Shown: one piece after another, positions 24,200 to 35,850 of the stretch
Layout of the letters: every line of letters starts with the position of its first letter
Numbering within the stretch: position 1 is the first letter of the stretch
NCBI GenBank assembly: GCA_977006965.1
Contig: OZ345363.1
Span: forward strand, 1 to 64,000
Direction: 5' to 3'
From: Phymatolithon calcareum
Lineage: Eukaryota > Rhodophyta > Florideophyceae > Hapalidiales
Length of the DNA: 64,000 bases
The notes under the pieces: generated by a model
Seen by the model: only the letters and a program-made list of their open reading frames with translations
Told to the model about the DNA's origin: nothing
Databases searched by the model: none
Made by a program: the position numbers and the translations under genes

Positions 24200-24690
24200 A
24201 GAAGCTTTGAAGAATATCCAGTCTAATCAATCAGCCAAGGAGCTCAGAGCAATATACTTCAAATTGGAAGGAGATCGCTTGGAAAGTAAAAGGAGAAGCA
24301 AAATACCGTACGACAGGCCATCCGAAACTCCGGCAATCCTAAGATTCTCGAAAAGCAAACATAGACAGCTTGCTTTACAGTACGCCTGTGGCCGATTCCC
24401 GCAAGTGTCAACGACATCCATGGCTGAAAGATTCGGTACAAGTGTGCGTCACCACATGGAAACTCTACAGAGAAACCTCGCGAGGTACCAACTGGAACCA
24501 GAGGAACAGGCAGTCACCAGAACCGCGCTCGACGAGCTGCTCCTGTTTAGCAAGAAAATTATCGAAAGCATGGAATTCGAAGAAGAGCTCTACTAGAAAG
24601 ACAAATCAAGTGAAGTAGTAGCTACCAGAAGGTAGCCTAATGAAAGCCATTCCCGTATGTTCGCAAGAATCTGATAGGCTTCAAAATAAA
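24200..24690 (+). pseudogene. LINE ORF C-terminus and 3' tail (copy B)
   Basis: An open stretch encodes KNIQSNQSAKELRA, LEGDRLESKRRSKIPYD, HRQLALQYACGRFPQVSTTS and LDELLLFSKKIIESM, ending at a stop at 24596. It is close to the 34-35 kb copy. The tail to about 24690 keeps the family 3' motif (AAGCC...CCCGTATGTTCG...AGGCTTCAAAATAAAA). 5'-truncated: no RT domain. Confidence 0.8.
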
Positions 24691-26500
24691 ACAATACTTA
24701 AAAAAAAACAGGCACAAGTTGTACTGGAATGTGATACGATCAGGGCTCAACAAGGGTGTGAGATGACCGGTAAGCTAAAAGAGCATCATCCTTTCTGTGC
24801 CTGCTTGTCCTCCAAAGCTGGGTCCTGCATTATTCCACGTATGTTCTCATCAAGCACACAGTAGATAGTGATGGCATTGATCAGCCACGAAGCCAACCAA
24901 AAGATTTGTCTCCAAGAAAATCCTAAGCTTGTTTCTGACCTTCTCTGCACAACGTTTAACTGGCCATCAACATGGTTGATTCTGAATTCTATTGTCTTGC
25001 GGTGTATTTATCGCGCACTAGCATTCCGAAAGTGAATAACACAAAGCTCGGCTTCGCGAGTTGGCCCCGCTCGTAGCGTACGCGATAAACGAAAGCCTTG
25101 CAGTCCTTGCCATCAAAGTGACCGGTACAGTCCCTGGTGTGGATAACACATTTCTTTTTTCATCGCTACGAGTCTATAACAGCAAGCAAGGATCTATCTT
25201 TCGGGAGTCGTACTGCTTCCTAGAAGTACCGCAAATAAATCCAGTTTAATTCCTACCTGACGACATACATACGATCGCTTCTTCTCTCCCATGGAGTGTC
25301 TACGAGATCGGACCCTACTCATCCACAGACTCACGGGCTTCGCTGTATGCATGAGCCTGGAATGCTAACGCTCGTCATCTGGAGAGACTCTATGCTACGA
25401 ACACCGTTCCGCCATGTAATGGTTCAGTAGTTTTGCAAACTTCTTTGACCTAATCGGTATGTTTGTCGCTACTCCCTGACTGCGGACACGGTGTAGAGTT
25501 TTCTATCTTTATTGCGGAGAGATTGCTCACACAGAAGGTGGACGAGTGAAGCTCTTTTGCCACAGCTTCTCATTGTTCAGAAATTAGAAAACGGCAACAA
25601 GTCTCTGACGGCATAGTTCATTTATAGTTTTTGCCCCTATTCGACCAAAAAAGGTACGTCTGTAGATTAAGCATCTTCCTATCGTTGAATCAGAAGGTAT
25701 ACTGTTCCTTCGCAACCAGAAGCTCGTTCATAGCACTTTTGATCGCCCAAAGCTCCCTCCCTGTTAGATACGTACTTGAAGGCGTCCAGAGTGGGGGCGC
25801 ATTCTACACTCAGTTGATGTAGGGTCACCATGTGCTGGTCTGTGCGATATAGATAGCTCCTTGGGTATAGTTGGAATTGCGACTGGCGCGATTTTCGCGA
25901 AAGTTGTGATGATTGATCTCGCTGCTTCGAGTGGGAGAGGACACGTCTGCTGTTTCAATAGGATAGATTCACAAGTATTTCATCTTCCGAAGTCTTCGGC
26001 GGAATCGTTTCCTGTAGCCTCGCAACTACTTAGAATCCGCATGCATTGAACAGAAATCTCCCATTGCATCTGCTGCTCCGTAAAACCCCAAAGATTCCAA
26101 ATCATCTCTCCGTGCCTTCACGGCTGTCCGCAAACAGCTTCGATTCAGCTTTTGCTGTCGGTGAGCAGCCTTATCGTGCATCCAAGTGCAAAGTGGAACT
26201 TCAGCGCTTATTAAACGCAAGGATCGCAGCGAAGACCTTTGCGTCGAATGAAGATCCGACATGAGCGTTCCAAATGGTTTCAAGTCCGGTGAATCTCTTT
26301 GCAGGATGGCGGTTGAAGATTAAATGTTTAACGATATGCTTGTAAAGCTTCCCGAAGTTCCGAAGTTGTGCAGCTTTTTAGCCGTATGTATGCGGAGTTA
26401 AAAGTCTACATCTATAGACTATCATAGATGAAATGCAACACGAAGATAGACTGATCTAAGTAAAGGGTCCCACAAGATAAGTAATAAGTAGAGAAGCAAC
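24691..26500. other. Interval without recognised gene
   Basis: No gene or known repeat recognised. Several open frames of about 60 codons look random. Confidence 0.4.
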
Positions 26501-26640
26501 TCGAGGGGAAGCAGAGCGTCTGCAGATGCGTTGGTAACTTTTAAAGAAAACTTACACTTCTTCTTCTTCGAGGGAAAGCAGGACCCAAGAATCCTTGCCC
26601 ATATGTATGTAATACTGTAGGGCTTTTAAGAGTAAACGTT
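26501..26640 (+). mobile_element. LINE 3' tail carrying a TTC-tailed insertion with TSD
   Basis: 26582-26640 matches the LINE family 3' tail (CCTTGCCCATATGTATG...GGGCTTTTAAGAG). Within its upstream part, 53 bp (26515-26567) ending in TTCTTCTTCT is flanked by a 14-bp duplication, TCGAGGGGAAGCAG / TCGAGGGAAAGCAG (26501-26514 and 26568-26581), with one mismatch. The insert shares TGCGTTGGTAACTTTTAAA with the larger insert at 28447-28635. Confidence 0.75.
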
Positions 26641-26691
26641 CTAACTTAAGAACGGTGAACGGCAAGCGAAAATTTCTCTGTTACGTAGTGA

Positions 26692-26935
26692 TTGTGTGTC
26701 TCCCAAAATAATGTAGCAGTCGAGGTATTTTTGGGTGTGAAAAAAGAGTTTGAGAGGTTGAAAACTAGATTCAAAGTTGTCGTGAAATTGTACAGCTCCA
26801 AGCTTGATAAGGACGAAAAGAAGACGAGCGCCGCAGCTTGTCCGGTTCACAAGCATGGGCTGTCTGTGACGATCTGCACGGAGTGGTATATTACAGATGT
26901 GGATGCGACTGATGTGGGAATGGCTGTGCTCTCCC
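26692..26935 (+). pseudogene. Telomere-linked helicase fragment (copy 3)
   Basis: The plus strand encodes LGVKKEFERLKTRFKVVVKL, SSKLDKDEKKTSAAA and CTEWYITDVDATDVGM, matching the start of the second helicase lobe in copies 1 and 2 at roughly 60-65% identity by eye. The match ends abruptly at about 26935, where the end of a TIR element begins in the same reading direction. Confidence 0.75.
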
Positions 26936-27313
26936 GAGACATGCTCGCGCGACCATTGATTTTTCCCCGAGTAAATTCTGAAACGTACTGCTCACCTTCT
27001 TTGATTTTAAAATTGCTCCGTATAGTTTGGAGCACTCTGCAATACCGATTACCGATTCTTCGTTGGTGTGTTCTGATATACCGACCGCGCGCGGCCGATC
27101 TTTTTCTCATGGAATGAGAGGTCTGGTACTTCTGAGTGACCAACATATTTTCGTTGCTAGCGCCGAACGAAGCTAATAGTGTGCATACTCCTCGCACAGA
27201 AAATGAGCCAGGCTTTACGAATATGGACTGAGCTATCTGTTCCAGATTTGATTTATGGATTTTTTCGAGCTTTCAAATCGCCCCTCAATTGAGGGGGTTC
27301 GTAAAATAGACAC
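26936..27313. mobile_element. Right end of a second TIR element
   Basis: Matches 20408-20814: ATGCTCGCGCGACCATT at the start, a long similar interior, CCTCAATTGAGG (27287-27298), and a terminal AGACACTAG. No matching left end was found upstream, so the copy is either truncated or its left half was replaced by the helicase fragment it adjoins. Confidence 0.7.
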
Positions 27314-27315
27314 TA

Positions 27316-27912
27316 GTGCTATTCAGTGTCGGACCAATTTTAAGAAATCGAGTAGAAAGACTTCGTGTTCTCTCCCGTTTTGAAACAGCTGAGAACAGGA
27401 GAATAGTGTTGATACTGAGAATGCTCGAAAGGCAAAAGGCACGTAAGATGAGCCAAATGGGGGCTCCAAGAGCAACCAAAGACTTGGAAGAGCTACAATA
27501 GGTTTGGCGAGACATCCACGCAATGATGCGACATCTTCAATTCGAAAAAGCGCTGGAATATTTCAAGAACAAAATATCAGCTAAGTCCTGAAAGGCATCT
27601 CTATTCAAGGATGAAGGTGATTCTTTGGAGCTAAACATACCATATGATATTCCCGAGGCTATCCCAGTGATCCTAAGGCTACCAATTGTAAGGCATCGCC
27701 AACTGGCAGCTAAGTGGACATTTAGAAGGTTTCCCGCTCTGAGTACGACAAGGCTAGAAGAAAAATTTGGCACGAGTGTGGCATTTGTCATGGACATCGT
27801 TGACGATCACCTATCAAGATATCACCGGACCAAAGAGGAGACCAAGATGACTGATCATGCACTGGATCAGTTACGTTTCTTCTCTATTGCGTTTTCTTAT
27901 GAAATGGAATGA
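27316..27912 (+). pseudogene. LINE ORF C-terminal fragment (copy C)
   Basis: Starts within a few bases of the TIR end. Encodes VGPILRNRVERLRVLSR, LELNIPYDIPEAIPVILRLP, RHRQLAAKWTFRRFPALSTT and ALDQLRFFSIAFSYEME, with two internal stops. It is a different subfamily from copies A, B and F, and most like copy D. Confidence 0.75.
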
Positions 27913-28069
27913 TTTTGGAACTCCAAGCTTTTCCCCATCTTCCAGAAGCAGTTCTTCGAGCTAGGATTACCACAAGAGTATAGTGACCAGCTTCTGTAGA
28001 GAGTAGCAACTGAAATGCATCTCCCTTACAGTCTCCAGAGTGTCACTGAGACCGTTAAATCAACAACAA

Positions 28070-28880
28070 ATTACAAAAACTGCTGCCAACATGTATTGGA
28101 CCATTTGCAAGAAACCGAGTAGAGTGGCTTCGCCTCCCCCTCGTAGCCAGACAGCTGAAAGCAGGGGGATAATCGAGTGCTCGAAAAAAAAGACTAGCGT
28201 GCTGGCTGTTCCAAGAGTAACCAGCGACGAAGAAGAGCTCAAATGTGTTGGACCGCCTCAAGAACAAAATTTCAGCAAAGTCCATAGAAGCATGGCTATT
28301 AAAAGATGAATAGGATTCCCTGGAGCCGAACAGAAAGCGAAAATACCGGAAGGGTATCCCTGTAGTCCTAACGCTACCGAAAGTATGACATCGCGAATTG
28401 GCAGCTAATTGGACATTTGGTGGGCTTCCCGCTCTGAGCACGACAATTTCCCCCTCGAGGTCCTGAAGGAGACCAGAGGTGGGTTTTTGTAGTCCACTGA
28501 ATCGTGTTACACCAACGAGAAAAGAAAACTCCTTCAAGACAGAATCTAGCCAAAACCCTGGGCCTTAGGAAAGTTGCCCCGAGCGTCAGCAAGTGCGTTG
28601 GTAACTTTTAAATAAAAATCTACCTTTCTTCTTCTTCTGAGCACGACAAGGCTAGAACGAAGATTTGTTATGAGTGTGTCATTTCTCATCAACATCGTTG
28701 CCGACCACATATCAAGATATCACTTAGCCGAAGTAGAGACCAAGATGACTGATCATGCACTGGACAAGGTATTCGTCTGTAGTATTCTGTTTTATGATGA
28801 CATGGAATTATTTTCGAGCTCCAAGGTTCTGTCCCATCTTTCAAAGGGGAGCTGTGCCGCTAATATTGCAACAAAAGTAT
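28070..28880 (+). pseudogene. LINE ORF C-terminal fragment (copy D), interrupted by insertion
   Basis: A parallel to copy C at nucleotide level: TGCAAGAAACCGAGTAGAGTGG through a frameshifted middle, then LSTTRLERRFVMSVSF and VETKMTDHALDK. It is split at 28447-28635 by a separate insertion that duplicates the target TCTGAGCACGACAA. It ends near 28880 with a G run. Confidence 0.75.
28447..28635 (+). mobile_element. 189-bp TTC-tailed retroposon with perfect 14-bp TSD
   Basis: Flanked by TCTGAGCACGACAA at 28433-28446 and 28636-28649. The body ends ...TGCGTTGGTAACTTTTAAATAAA, then TTCTTCTTCT. Long target duplications, a simple-repeat 3' tail and a shared 3' end with 26515-26567 (shorter at its 5' side) indicate a SINE or 5'-truncated LINE mobilised by target-primed reverse transcription. 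No RNA polymerase III boxes were found. Confidence 0.85.
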
Positions 28881-29168
28881 AGTGGGGGGGGGGAAATTGT
28901 AGGTTTTTATTTTAGAAGCCCTCAACGCCGGTATTCACCAACATCAGCGCAGCTTCCCGTTCATACTGCCATCTCATTACCCAATCAGATCACATTACAC
29001 TATCATTTCTTCTAACATTTGGATTTCCAAGGCTAAAAGTTTGTCAATCGCCGTTTTCGTCCCTTCTTCCCAAGATTCTTCTGTGCTTGGACTTGTTAAA
29101 TTTCATTGTAGAGTTTTCTGATTCTCTTCCGCGACCTCGTTGAAGTGTTCAATGTAAGACTCTGCTCT

Positions 29169-29852
29169 TCATGATGGAAAGCGGTCAAAGAACCACTTGA
29201 GTGCTAGGAGTCGACGTTTCCTGGATCGAATTTGGAGTACTGGGCTTACTTTCTCCTTAGTATCGACGGCAATTTTTCTCTCTTTTTCTTCCTCCTTTTC
29301 AATCCATTCCTGTCGTCGGCGGTGGCTCTCGTGTTTGTGGGTCACCAGCCCTCGTTCGGCTCGCTCGGTACTGCCTCTTAGGTGCTCATGCTCCTGCAGA
29401 AAGCGGATATCCCTCTCTGCTTGCTGTATGTCCCCTTCTTTTCCTGCGTAATTTGCTTCCTTCTCGAGTTCGTCCTTCCCTCGTATAAGCCTCTGAGCGA
29501 AGTGCTCTCCGAGTTGCGCTCTTCTTATCGTTGGTGGAGTAATTCTGCAGAGGGCTCGCATTCTAGCATGCAATCGTTTCGCGTAGTTACCGAAGACAGC
29601 AGAGTAGAACAGACACTCCGCTTGGTTAATCTGCGCTTCGACTGAGGTTTTCCATGGTGTGAGGTGTATCGCGTACTCCCATCTGCATTGCACAAGAGCC
29701 TTGTACATTGCTATGTTCTTGGTAGTAGCTAGTCCTTTCGCTTGGACTCCCAGGTCTTTTAGTCCCATGATGATTCCCTTCGCCGCGTTGATGCGCTTTA
29801 GTACAAAAGTATAGTGAGTAGCTGCTGTAATAAGTTTCAACTGTATACGCAA
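29169..29852 (-). pseudogene. LINE ORF C-terminal fragment (copy E)
   Basis: A 227-codon open frame on the minus strand. It contains a post-RT block also seen at 34 kb (LGVQAKGLATTKNIAMYKAL, VQCRWEYAIHLTPWK, AECLFYSAVFGNYAKRLHAR), then a long Glu/Arg/Lys-rich helical stretch and RKRRLLALKWFFDRFPS. Despite being open it lacks the reverse transcriptase. It is a more distant member of the family than A, B and F. 28881-29168 holds nothing recognised. Confidence 0.7.
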
Positions 29853-32800
29853 ATTCTTAAATATAACGACGTTTTATTTATCGTAAATATGTAGATTTTG
29901 TTGAGAAGGTACAATGCGTCCCAATTGAAGCCAAGTCGGCACCTCTACTTTATGGTCGATATTTCTTTTTTCTGTTCTTACTGAACTGCGCGTCTTGATA
30001 TTCTTTAATTCTTTAATCCTTCTTCAATTCTGGCATTTCTTTAACTTCTGTTCGTTTCTTTGATTCTGGCTTTTTGTGATACTGGTTTATGCTGGGAAAG
30101 GGCCACCCTTGGTTCTTGCTTGTATGTTTCCGGCTTGATCCTCACCTCAGCGCTTGTCTACTTTTTCGAAGCCTATGTTGCAGATTTGATGATTTTCTCG
30201 ACCATGCTCCTAAACTGTGGTCCCTTCCCACGCTCTCGTTGTCTCCAAAATAAGAACCATTTTTGTATTTTTCAACTTTTGCGTCGAAATAGTCGGTTTC
30301 TTAGTCTCTTTTAGTGTTTACTGCGTTGAGAACGAGCTCGTTATAAAGCGACGCCTACGCTTTGCGTTACCATTATTCACATGACCGGTAGAGAGATTCG
30401 AAAAAACTTCCAAATCTTTTCGAGAAAATCCTATATGTGTTCTATTGAGTAATTTTTAGTAAGTCATAAGCAAGCGAGAATAGACTAAGGAGGATGAGAG
30501 GAAAGTAGCTAGTGCGATCAATATCATTCTGAGTCTGCAGACTAAGGATAAGCCGGAGCAGAATCAAAGTGCCATTTAACCTCCAGTTCGGAAGATGGCC
30601 ATGTTTACAATAAAATATAATGCTTCGAAGAGCCTTTAGTGACATTGAATTCCAATTTCTAGGATTAGTGACAATGACGTGCTAGTTTTCATATTAGCTA
30701 TACAGAATTTCTGTGACAGTGACGTGAAAATTAGCGACACTGAAAGTATTTAGCGCTTAAAATATGCCTCCCGTTCAAGACGTCACTTCCGAGGCGAGTG
30801 GGAGCACCTGTACCAGCTCTGGAGAGGTGAAAAGCTCTGTATTCAAATTCACATATGATAGCTCGCCAATTGTGCTTCGGCGCAGGACCGACATGGGAAA
30901 ACGCAAGCTTCCCCTTGCGCACCGCCACCCGGAAACCGACTCTGCTTCCCGCGGTGGCGCTCTCGCCGTCACATAGACTATGCAGCTGAGCAACTTCGTC
31001 ACATCTGTCGCCATCTTTAGCCACAAACCGGTCTCCTCATCTGTCATACTCCGAGCTTCAGATTCCTACACTCATCTCACGCACTTTCTTTCTTTCTTTA
31101 CTGCAGAAGACGTTAATTAGAGTTAACATCTGGGATTGCTCACGCACTTTGACATAGATTCATTTTTTTTCCTTTCCGCGCCGGACCGGTAACAAGCCCG
31201 GGCTCCGCCAATCTTATGAACCTTTTTTCCAAACCTGGTCGGAACTCGGCAGGAAGTGTCTTCCCCTTGAGCAGGTCGCTAAAAGCTAAACATATCCTTT
31301 CGAGCTTCATCCTAAACATTTCTCACGAAGTTCCCTACATCCTCAGCGCCCTTATCCTTCTCGTCGATATACGTGCACAGGCTGTACACTTCGCACCCAC
31401 TTTTCGTCACAGCGTCATTTTCATTTAGAGGAAGCACTGACAGATACTCCAAGCTATGGTCAACTTGGCGGCCTTCCGCCGAGATGGAAGGTCAGATGTA
31501 GAGTCAGATTCAGTTAGTGTTGCAGTAATATACACATGAGAATTGAAGTGGGGACAAAACCAAGTTTATGTGGCTGCTTTATGCAGCTTAGTATTGTTAC
31601 AGTCGGCCACTCTATCTTCTCATGCTGATGTGTTTACAGTCACCAATCGGGCAAAGCGAGAATATAAGCGACATGTATAACTTTGGGAGCTTACAACTAA
31701 GTGGAGCGGAAGGTGGTCTGCGCGACCCACATCAAGCTCTGGAGCGTTTCTCCTTACCAATCCATGAAAACCGAAAATTGTCTTCTAGGGATAGCCCTGA
31801 AGTTTTTGCTACTACGCGAGGCTAAGGGCATAGCAAAAGACCGTTTCCGTGCCGTAGATCTTTACATTTGAGCTATGCTATTCGGTAGAGATGTATGCCC
31901 TGTGAGAAAGTAGGAAACAATTACTCTCGCAAGACGTGAAGTGTGTACAACCAGATCCCCGTGGTGGCGCTGAGCTGTACACCCACTCTATCATGGAGTG
32001 CTGCGATGCTCGATCCAGAAGCATTACGCATTTGCATCTTATTTGTCTTTGAGAGAGCTACAAAAAAAACAATGGTAGAGCGCATCCGACAGCCAAGGTC
32101 GCGCTGTGTCAACTGAGATCGATCGGTATACCATTGAGAAAGCATAGCCCCTTGAAAGCAGCCAAGACGTAAATCAACCAAAATGGCAATACCCCGTGCA
32201 CCTGGCCCCGCGCACTGCAAGAATACGTACAGCCATTGCAGAAACTGAGAGGAAATTTCTCGCACTTCCCGTTTTGGAGTCCCAGCTGAGCGCTGTGATT
32301 CTAGTGCTTCTGTCCGATTAGCTTATTAATGGCGTGTTCAATAACCATTCTAACTTGTCTCTGGCCTTTCTTATGCGCTGTTTGTCAGTGACACCAACTG
32401 GCGCTAGATACACTCCTTGATATGGAGACTCTGAGTGATTTCTGAAATAGGCCGTGCATCACTGCAAGAACCTGATTTCCTGATATACATATCATATATT
32501 AGATGCCGTAGATCCGTAATACAGTTCTCTGCTGAAGGAATCGTGGACACCATACGAGAAGGGAGACTTACAAGGTGCAATGGACAGGTTGAGGGATCAC
32601 TGGATACAAGCGCTCAGCAGAAACACAATGCTGTAGAACGGAGGAAGCAGTAGGAAGCATATCATGTGCTCCGCACTCCTTTCTTTATTGTAAGCCTCAA
32701 CTGGTGATGGATTCAGGGTTGCTGACTCGTAAACAGAAACTGGCTCGAGGATTGGACCAAAAGGCCCGGAGATGAATAGTTTGGTTTCCAACTTACTCTA

Positions 32801-32898
32801 CTGTAGAACAGGAGGGACAGGGAATGACAATAGAGCCCTCTTTAGCAGCGATAAACGTATCGGTAACAATGCATGTCACTGCAGTAGACAGAGTGAAC
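29853..32898. other. Long interval without recognised gene
   Basis: No known domain on either strand. 30625-30745 has loosely repeated TAGTGACA/GTGACGTG words. 30760-31040 is somewhat GC-richer, with open frames on both strands that look random. Confidence 0.4.
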
Positions 32899-33002
32899 CC
32901 TAACTATCTACCAAATGGGCCGCGCCGTGAGGACCTCCCGGGCTTAATGACCCAGAGGGCCGGTCCAGATTCGGTCGTCCTCCATTTGGTGGACAGTTTA
33001 GG
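32899..33002. mobile_element. Small inverted-repeat element, internally deleted
   Basis: The left end CCTAACTATCTACCAAATGG pairs with the right end CCATTTGGTGGACAGTTTAG (about 20 bp, three mismatches or gaps). The interior (GGGCCGCGCCGTGAGGACC... and GGCCGGTCCAG) matches the larger element at 35.85-36.5 kb, so this is a 104-bp deletion derivative of that family. Confidence 0.7.
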
Positions 33003-33711
33003 CTTACTCCCGAAAGCCTAGCTATCCATCTATAGCGTCTCGAACACAGAAAAGCTAGCCACTCACCGAACACAACAGATGGGTGAGAGTGCACAATGAT
33101 AGCTTTGTAGTTCAAGTGCTTTTTCAGAGCTCTTAGGCTAGTGTTGATATTCTTTTCGATTCATGATACCATTTCAATATAGTAAGCGGCTTTATTGAGA
33201 TGGAACATTGGGTAGCAAAAAAGAAAGCCCAGCAATGTGTTAAGCACATATGCTTCTGGCATGCAATTTTCTTATTTGACTTAAAAAGATGAACATAACA
33301 ACTTGAAGATCGCTCGATAAAAGTCATTTTCTTCTCCAGGTGTACATTGGGGCTCCCTAGATTTTTGTTGAGTGTTCTAGCTTCCCCCCACGATATTCCA
33401 GGTTCTACACAACCCATTTCCTCTCTTTGAAGAGCAAAACTGCCTCCAAATTTGAGCTCCCGGCGTGTTTCGCTGAGCGTCTTCTTCTCTTCTAGAACAT
33501 TTTCGCGCGGTTCAAGTTCTCCCTCACGAAAAATTCATTGGCCTAACGTAATGTACATTAATCGTTCTGCTTCTTCAGACGTCGAGCGACTCTATTAAAT
33601 AAGATAAGGCACCAGGCGATATACCAGGCATCCTGTGGTCCGCGAAGAAGGGCCATGGACAGCTGGGTACATAGTTTGCTCCATGCGTGACAGTTTAGCT
33701 TTACTCGTTCG
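33003..33711. other. Interval without recognised gene
   Basis: Nothing recognised on either strand. Confidence 0.4.
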
Positions 33712-35005
33712 ATGGTGACAACGAGGTCTGCGCAAAGATATTTCATTATGAAAGAGCTAATTTCACAGTGGGAGTGTAAAAACGTGAGTCACATATTACT
33801 CGAGTTGATTCCTAAGCAAATTGGGGCACGCCAGTCTATTTCTCCTACCCGCCCACAATGTTTACTTCTTACACGACAAATTATCGAGAATTCTTTGCGC
33901 CCAATGGACCGGTTTAGTGAACATGTGCAGGCTGCCAAGCGAGAAAGTCGTCCCACCATCCGACTGGAGCAATAGAATATTGGTGAGGCTACATACCTTG
34001 GCGTATCCCTTGGGCCGGAGGGCGTGACGGAGAGACTAACACTCCAACGACTGAAGAAGGCCCGGACCGCAGTCTACGAATTGCGCTCACTTGGAATTTT
34101 CAAGAAAGGCCTCACCATCCAGAAGTGCATCCAGGTGTATAAAGCATTAATACAGCCGCGATGGGAGCACGCAATGCATTTGACACCGTAGACACAAGAA
34201 GTACAGAAGTCTGTCAGGGAAGTGGAGCAGACATTCTTTACCCAGGTGTTTGGGCCATTGGCGCGTGGAAGAACCGACAGACTCCGCCTGTTATGTCGAA
34301 TCCAGGCCCCCAGCCAGCGACGAGTAATACTAGCCTTCAAAATGCCGAGGAGAGCAAAGTCAAGAGAACGCAGGTATCTTGATCAACAGCTGGAATACGA
34401 AGAAAATATGGAGCTCCAGGCTGCGAAGAGCGATATCGCCGCGATGACAACTAGAGCGCCGTTTGACGAGGCGGTAAGGCACATTCAGAACAACAAATCG
34501 GCCGGAAGTCTTCGAACGTCGTTTATGATCATGGAAGGAAGGCGCCTCGAGTCAAAAAGAAAACGGAAAATCCCATATGACAAGACAAGAGAGTTGCCAG
34601 CAATTCTTAAATTTCCCAAAGTTAAACACAGACAATTAGCGCTGCAATACGCATGTGGAAGGTTCCCACAAGTGTCCACAACATCGATGATGGAGAGATT
34701 CGGGGACAAGGTCCAACACCAAATGGAGACCCTGGAGCGAAGCCTGCCAGGATACAAGCTCAAGAGAGAAAACAGAGTTGCGACTGAAAAAGCTCTGGAC
34801 GAGCTACTGCTCTTCAGGAAGAGCATCGTTGATAGCATGCAAAATGATGAGAATCTTTTCTGAGCAAAAAGACAAGTTACAAGACCAGGAACACAAGGGG
34901 TCAATGCAAGACGACAAAGGAGCTTGTAGTAGATAATCAGCAGTAGAGGAAGCCTTGCCCATATATTCGTAAGACTGTGAGGCTTCTAAAAATAACAGTA
35001 ATAAA
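33712..35005 (+). pseudogene. LINE 3' part: RT thumb region to 3' tail (copy F, best preserved)
   Basis: After poorly preserved RT-like sequence, the plus strand reads IGEATYLGVSLGPEGVTERL, LKKARTAVYELRSLG and QVYKALIQPRWEHAMHL, the post-catalytic thumb region of non-LTR reverse transcriptases. A stop at 34189 and a frame change follow. An open frame (34222-34863) then encodes FGPLARGRTDRLRLLCRIQ, LESKRKRKIPYD, HRQLALQYACGRFPQVSTTS and LDELLLFRKSIVDSM. The 3' tail (34864-35005) ends GGCTTCTAAAAATAAC and A-rich sequence. No YxDD motif is visible, so it is 5'-truncated and inactive. Confidence 0.8.
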
Positions 35006-35850
35006 AAAATGAAGAGTTCCGTCATTTTGTTGATATGTCCAACGAGATCGCCTCCTTCGACTTTCGCAAAATAATAAATGCCGGGTAGAACTTTTTCCCT
35101 TTTGCACTACATCTGCAACGTTATATGAGGCAGTGCAGGCGCGAAGGGGAAGTCGGAGAAATTATAGTTTACATTGAATAACATTGTAATAACAAAGAAT
35201 GAGAACTGCTTGCATAGCGCAGTAAAGCCCGGTAAGCGGCGGATGGTTTGTTCCAAAGTTTTGTACCCACTATCCACAAACGCCGTGGTCCGTCCTTGTA
35301 ACTACGGAAACGCCAAGAATATTACTACGGAGGGGCGGTGCCGATCGCGCCGCGTCTATTGCGGTACGTTGGAGATCACAGCCACAACCGGGGTCGGACG
35401 GTGTATTCTGCAGAGGCGCCGACAAGGCTTACACTTCCCGGGGGCACGGCACAGCAGCAAGGCGCTGTATTTTGCAGAAGTGGCCGGCGCCGCGTGAGGC
35501 GAACAGCAGGTTACCGGCAGCCGGACGGCGTATTTGGCACAAGACGCAGCAAAGTCATTGATTTCCAACAGTGCCGCAGAGCGCGGTGGCAAGGCAGACG
35601 ACGCAGTTCAGCGGGGACGGTGTTGAAGGCTGCATCGTCGGCGGTGTGCGCCAGAGCGGCAGGCAGTCGGACGATGCAGTACGGCGATGGTTGCGTTCAG
35701 GCATTCATCGCCGACGGCGTGGGACAGCGGAGCATAGTGTTTTCCACGTGTCAAACCGTCAACCGGAGCTGTGGTCGGTTCCGCCCTGGACCAGTAGGCT
35801 CTCGGTTACGCCACGGTGCTGTCATTTGGTGGAAAATTAAGAATCACTGA
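35006..35850. other. GC-rich interval with imperfect internal repeats
   Basis: 35320-35820 is distinctly GC-rich against its surroundings. GTATT-TGCAGA-like words recur at about 35401, 35466 and 35529. 35820-35845 resembles one terminus of the inverted-repeat family next door (CATTTGGTGGAAAATTAAGA). This may be a decayed member of that family. No protein was recognised. Confidence 0.4.

Noticed and set aside
30625-30745. Loosely repeated TAGTGACA/GTGACGTG words as a transposon end
   Set aside because: Spacing and sequence are too irregular and no partner end was found.
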